A stretch of 6,499 nucleotides of DNA from an uncultured Lachnospiraceae bacterium (GTDB lineage: Bacteria; Bacillota_A; Clostridia; Lachnospirales; Lachnospiraceae), in NCBI GenBank assembly GCA_946621895.1, contig CAMOOZ010000005.1, forward strand, positions 1 to 6,499, given 5' to 3'. Positions 4,717 through 6,499 of this stretch are shown here, piece by piece. The notes beneath the pieces were generated by a model that searched no databases, was not told the DNA's origin, and worked only from the letters and a program-made list of their open reading frames with translations. How positions within the stretch are numbered: position 1 is the first letter of the stretch; each line of letters opens with the position of its first letter. A program made the position numbers and the translations under genes.

Positions 4717-6499
4717 TTATCTGCGGCCATAATCCTCCCCGTCAAACACCTCCATCAGCCCCCGCCCCGCGGGAACCATCGGGAAAACCTTGTCGTCCTT
4801 ATCAATATGACAGTCGATGAGCACCGGGCCCTTTGCGGATAGCGCCTTTTTCAGGATGTCCTCCGCATCCTCCCGCTTTTCCAAAGTATAGCCCTCAGCG
4901 CCCATAGCCCTGGCAACCGCCGCGTAATCCACCTGAGGGGAAAGCACGGTCTGGGAGAAGCGCTTTTCATAGAACATGTCCTGCCACTGTCTGACCATTC
5001 CCAGCACGCTGTTGTTGATCACAAGCTCGATCATGGGGATGTGCTCGTTTGCGGCGGTGATCAGCTCATTCATGTTCATCCGGAAGCATCCGTCCCCGGC
5101 GATATTGATCACGGTTTTTTCCGGACAGGCCGTTTTTGCGCCGATGGCGGCGCCAAGGCCATAGCCCATTGTGCCAAGGCCGCCGGAGGTGATCAGCTGC
5201 CTGCCGTGATGGTAAGTATAGTATTGCGCGGCCCACATCTGGTGCTGGCCGACATCGGTCACGATCAGCGCGTCATGATCTGTCAGCTTATCCAGAAGGC
5301 TGATCAGGTACGGAGCGTTCAGGCCCTCCTCCGGCACCTTCAGCGGATATTTTTCCTTCCATGCCGCCGTTTTTTCCCGCCATGCGGGATGACTTGCCTG
5401 TTCAAGCCTTTCGTTGATCCTGCTCAGCACCTCCTTCACATCTCCGATCAGGAAGCAGGCCGCCCGGATGTTCTTATGGATCTCCGCCGGGTCGATATCG
5501 ATATGCAGGATCTTCGCCTTCGGCGCAAACTCCCCGGGATTGCCGATCACCCGGTCGGAAAAGCGGGCGCCAATGGCGATCAGCAGGTCGCAGTCGCTGA
5601 TCGCGTAATTCGCGGCCTTTGTCCCGTGCATCCCGGCCATGCCGAGATAGGCCTCTCCGTCCCCGGGATAAACGCCCTTGCCCATCAGCGTGTCGCAGAC
5701 GGGGGCATCCAAAAGTGCGGAGAGCCGGCGCACCTCTTCCTCCGCATGGGCGATGGAGGCGCCGCCGCCCACAAGGAGCAAGGGACGCTGCGCGGACTTC
5801 AGCAGCGAAAGCGCCTGCTCCGCATTCCGGAGCTGCTCATCCGGATTTACGCTCCCGTCGCGCAGGAGCGTTCCTCTTAACAATGCTCCTCTGCGATCAA
5901 CGCCGGACGCGGCAGTGCCTGAATGCCCTGCTTCCGAAGCCGCATTTTCTCCATCAGCACCAAAAGAGCCTGCTCCCGAAGCAGACTTCTCTCCACCAAC
6001 ACCGGAAGAGCCTGCTCCCGGGACAGTGGCCTGCGCCGGCGCCTCTCCCTTCACCGACAGAGGCGTATATTCCGCGGTGGCCGCCGTCACATCCTTCGGC
6101 ACATCGATCAGCACCGGCCCCGGCCTTCCGGAGGCGGCGATGGCAAAGGCCCTGCGGATCGTGTCCGCTAAAAGCGTGATATCCTTTACGATAAAGCCGT
6201 GCTTGGTGATCGGCATCGTGATCCCCGCGATGTCCACCTCCTGAAAGGAATCTTTCCCGAGAAGCGGCAGATTTACATTGCAGGTGATCGCCACGATCGG
6301 CACGGAATCCATATAGGCCGTGGCGATGCCCGTCACAAGATTCGTGGCGCCCGGCCCGCTGGTGGCAAAGCAGACCCCCACCTTTCCGCTGGCCCTGGCA
6401 TAGCCGTCCGCCGCATGGGCAGCGCCCTGTTCATGGGAGGTCAGCACATGGCGGATCTCCTCCTGATGGCGGTACAGCTCGTCATAGACATTTAAGATC
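4717..6499 (-). CDS. ilvB: Acetolactate synthase large (catalytic) subunit, N-terminus cut off by window edge
   Basis: This thiamine-diphosphate enzyme condenses two pyruvates to acetolactate, or pyruvate with 2-ketobutyrate, in the first common step of valine, leucine and isoleucine synthesis. The frame runs open to the right edge, so the GTG at 6447 is an internal Val and not the start; 17 further codons (ILNVYDELYRHQEEIRH) are visible and perhaps 20-25 residues are missing. Numbering from that Val: HEQGAAHAADGYAR (5-18) with the cofactor-activating Glu at 6, SGPGATN (30-36), FQE (68-70), PKDV ending the first domain (117-120), RFSDRVIG in the central domain (295-302), GQHQMWAAQ (400-408), SGGLGTMGYG (421-430), the thiamine-diphosphate/Mg motif from GDG (451-453) to NN (478-479), and MVRQWQ..FYEKRFSQT (484-500). 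All expected motifs are intact. The link between domains one and two (about 134-205) is unusually long and holds 14-residue repeats. No ilvN follows; the palindrome at 4638-4678 comes next. Confidence 0.96.
   Translation of the reverse strand, partial: ILNVYDELYRHQEEIRHVLTSHEQGAAHAADGYARASGKVGVCFATSGPGATNLVTGIATAYMDSVPIVAITCNVNLPLLGKDSFQEVDIAGITMPITKHGFIVKDITLLADTIRRAFAIAASGRPGPVLIDVPKDVTAATAEYTPLSVKGEAPAQATVPGAGSSGVGGEKSASGAGSFGADGENAASEAGHSGTAASGVDRRGALLRGTLLRDGSVNPDEQLRNAEQALSLLKSAQRPLLLVGGGASIAHAEEEVRRLSALLDAPVCDTLMGKGVYPGDGEAYLGMAGMHGTKAANYAISDCDLLIAIGARFSDRVIGNPGEFAPKAKILHIDIDPAEIHKNIRAACFLIGDVKEVLSRINERLEQASHPAWREKTAAWKEKYPLKVPEEGLNAPYLISLLDKLTDHDALIVTDVGQHQMWAAQYYTYHHGRQLITSGGLGTMGYGLGAAIGAKTACPEKTVINIAGDGCFRMNMNELITAANEHIPMIELVINNSVLGMVRQWQDMFYEKRFSQTVLSPQVDYAAVARAMGAEGYTLEKREDAEDILKKALSAKGPVLIDCHIDKDDKVFPMVPAGRGLMEVFDGEDYGRR
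5893..6018 (-). repeat. Three imperfect 42-bp tandem repeats inside ilvB
   Basis: On the plus strand the 12-base block CTGCTCCCGAAG (5970-5981) recurs 42 bp to the left as CTGCTTCCGAAG (5928-5939) and 42 bp to the right as a diverging copy near 6012. The period is 14 codons and stays in frame. The encoded units are GAGSSGVGGEKSAS, GAGSFGADGENAAS and a degenerate EAGHSGTAASGVDR. The repeats form a Gly/Ala/Ser-rich flexible linker, and their size and in-frame period suggest growth by replication slippage. Confidence 0.7.

Noticed and set aside
5924..6023. 42-bp spaced repeats considered as a CRISPR array
   Set aside because: The repeats are imperfect, contiguous, in frame with ilvB and have no unique spacers or cas genes nearby.
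5041..6244. Long plus-strand frames across ilvB
   Set aside because: Antisense shadows of ilvB. The Pro/Glu-rich repeats in the 5678-6244 frame are the complement of the IlvB linker repeats.

Overview
The window looks like chromosomal DNA from a moderately GC-rich Clostridia-type Firmicute, most likely Lachnospiraceae. The evidence is the purine-rich AGGAGG-type ribosome binding sites, the sigma-A-like promoters, a leftmost gene whose conserved core resembles a hypothetical-protein family I associate with Lachnospiraceae, a DUF6020 membrane protein and a C_GCAxxG_C_C redox protein. No genus-level marker is visible. I see no rRNA, tRNA, insertion sequence, phage gene or CRISPR array.

Layout. 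(1) 1-757, minus: a conserved hypothetical protein rich in charged helices, cut off by the left edge; because it has no stop in the window it is easily missed. (2) 758-1116: a divergent intergenic region with an operator-like inverted repeat, a possible three-way-junction RNA fold (941-1020) and a near-consensus promoter (1027-1055). (3) 1117-2627, plus: a 22-codon ORF with an excellent ribosome binding site, coupled by an ATGA overlap to a 481-residue DUF6020 membrane protein. (4) 2633-4048, minus: a probable two-gene unit, a C_GCAxxG_C_C redox protein followed by a PflX-like (COG1313) radical SAM protein. It converges on the DUF6020 gene with only 5 bp between stop codons. (5) 4251-4604, plus: a small three-helix membrane protein of unknown role, with no Shine-Dalgarno before its ATG and a -10-like box 7 nt upstream of it. 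(6) 4605-4716: a long, nearly perfect palindrome between convergent genes. (7) 4717-6499, minus: ilvB, the catalytic subunit of acetolactate synthase, cut off at its N-terminus by the right edge and carrying an unusual Gly/Ala/Ser-rich insertion of three imperfect 14-residue repeats between its first and second domains.

The genes do not form one pathway. IlvB is branched-chain amino acid biosynthesis. The redox protein and radical SAM protein plausibly work together, because they are adjacent and both cysteine-based. The DUF6020 protein is probably a GT-C-like membrane enzyme acting on envelope glycans. The most notable observations are the coupled mini-ORF and structured leader before the DUF6020 gene, the repeat insertion in IlvB, and the redox/radical-SAM pair. 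I found no convincing wholly new multi-gene system.
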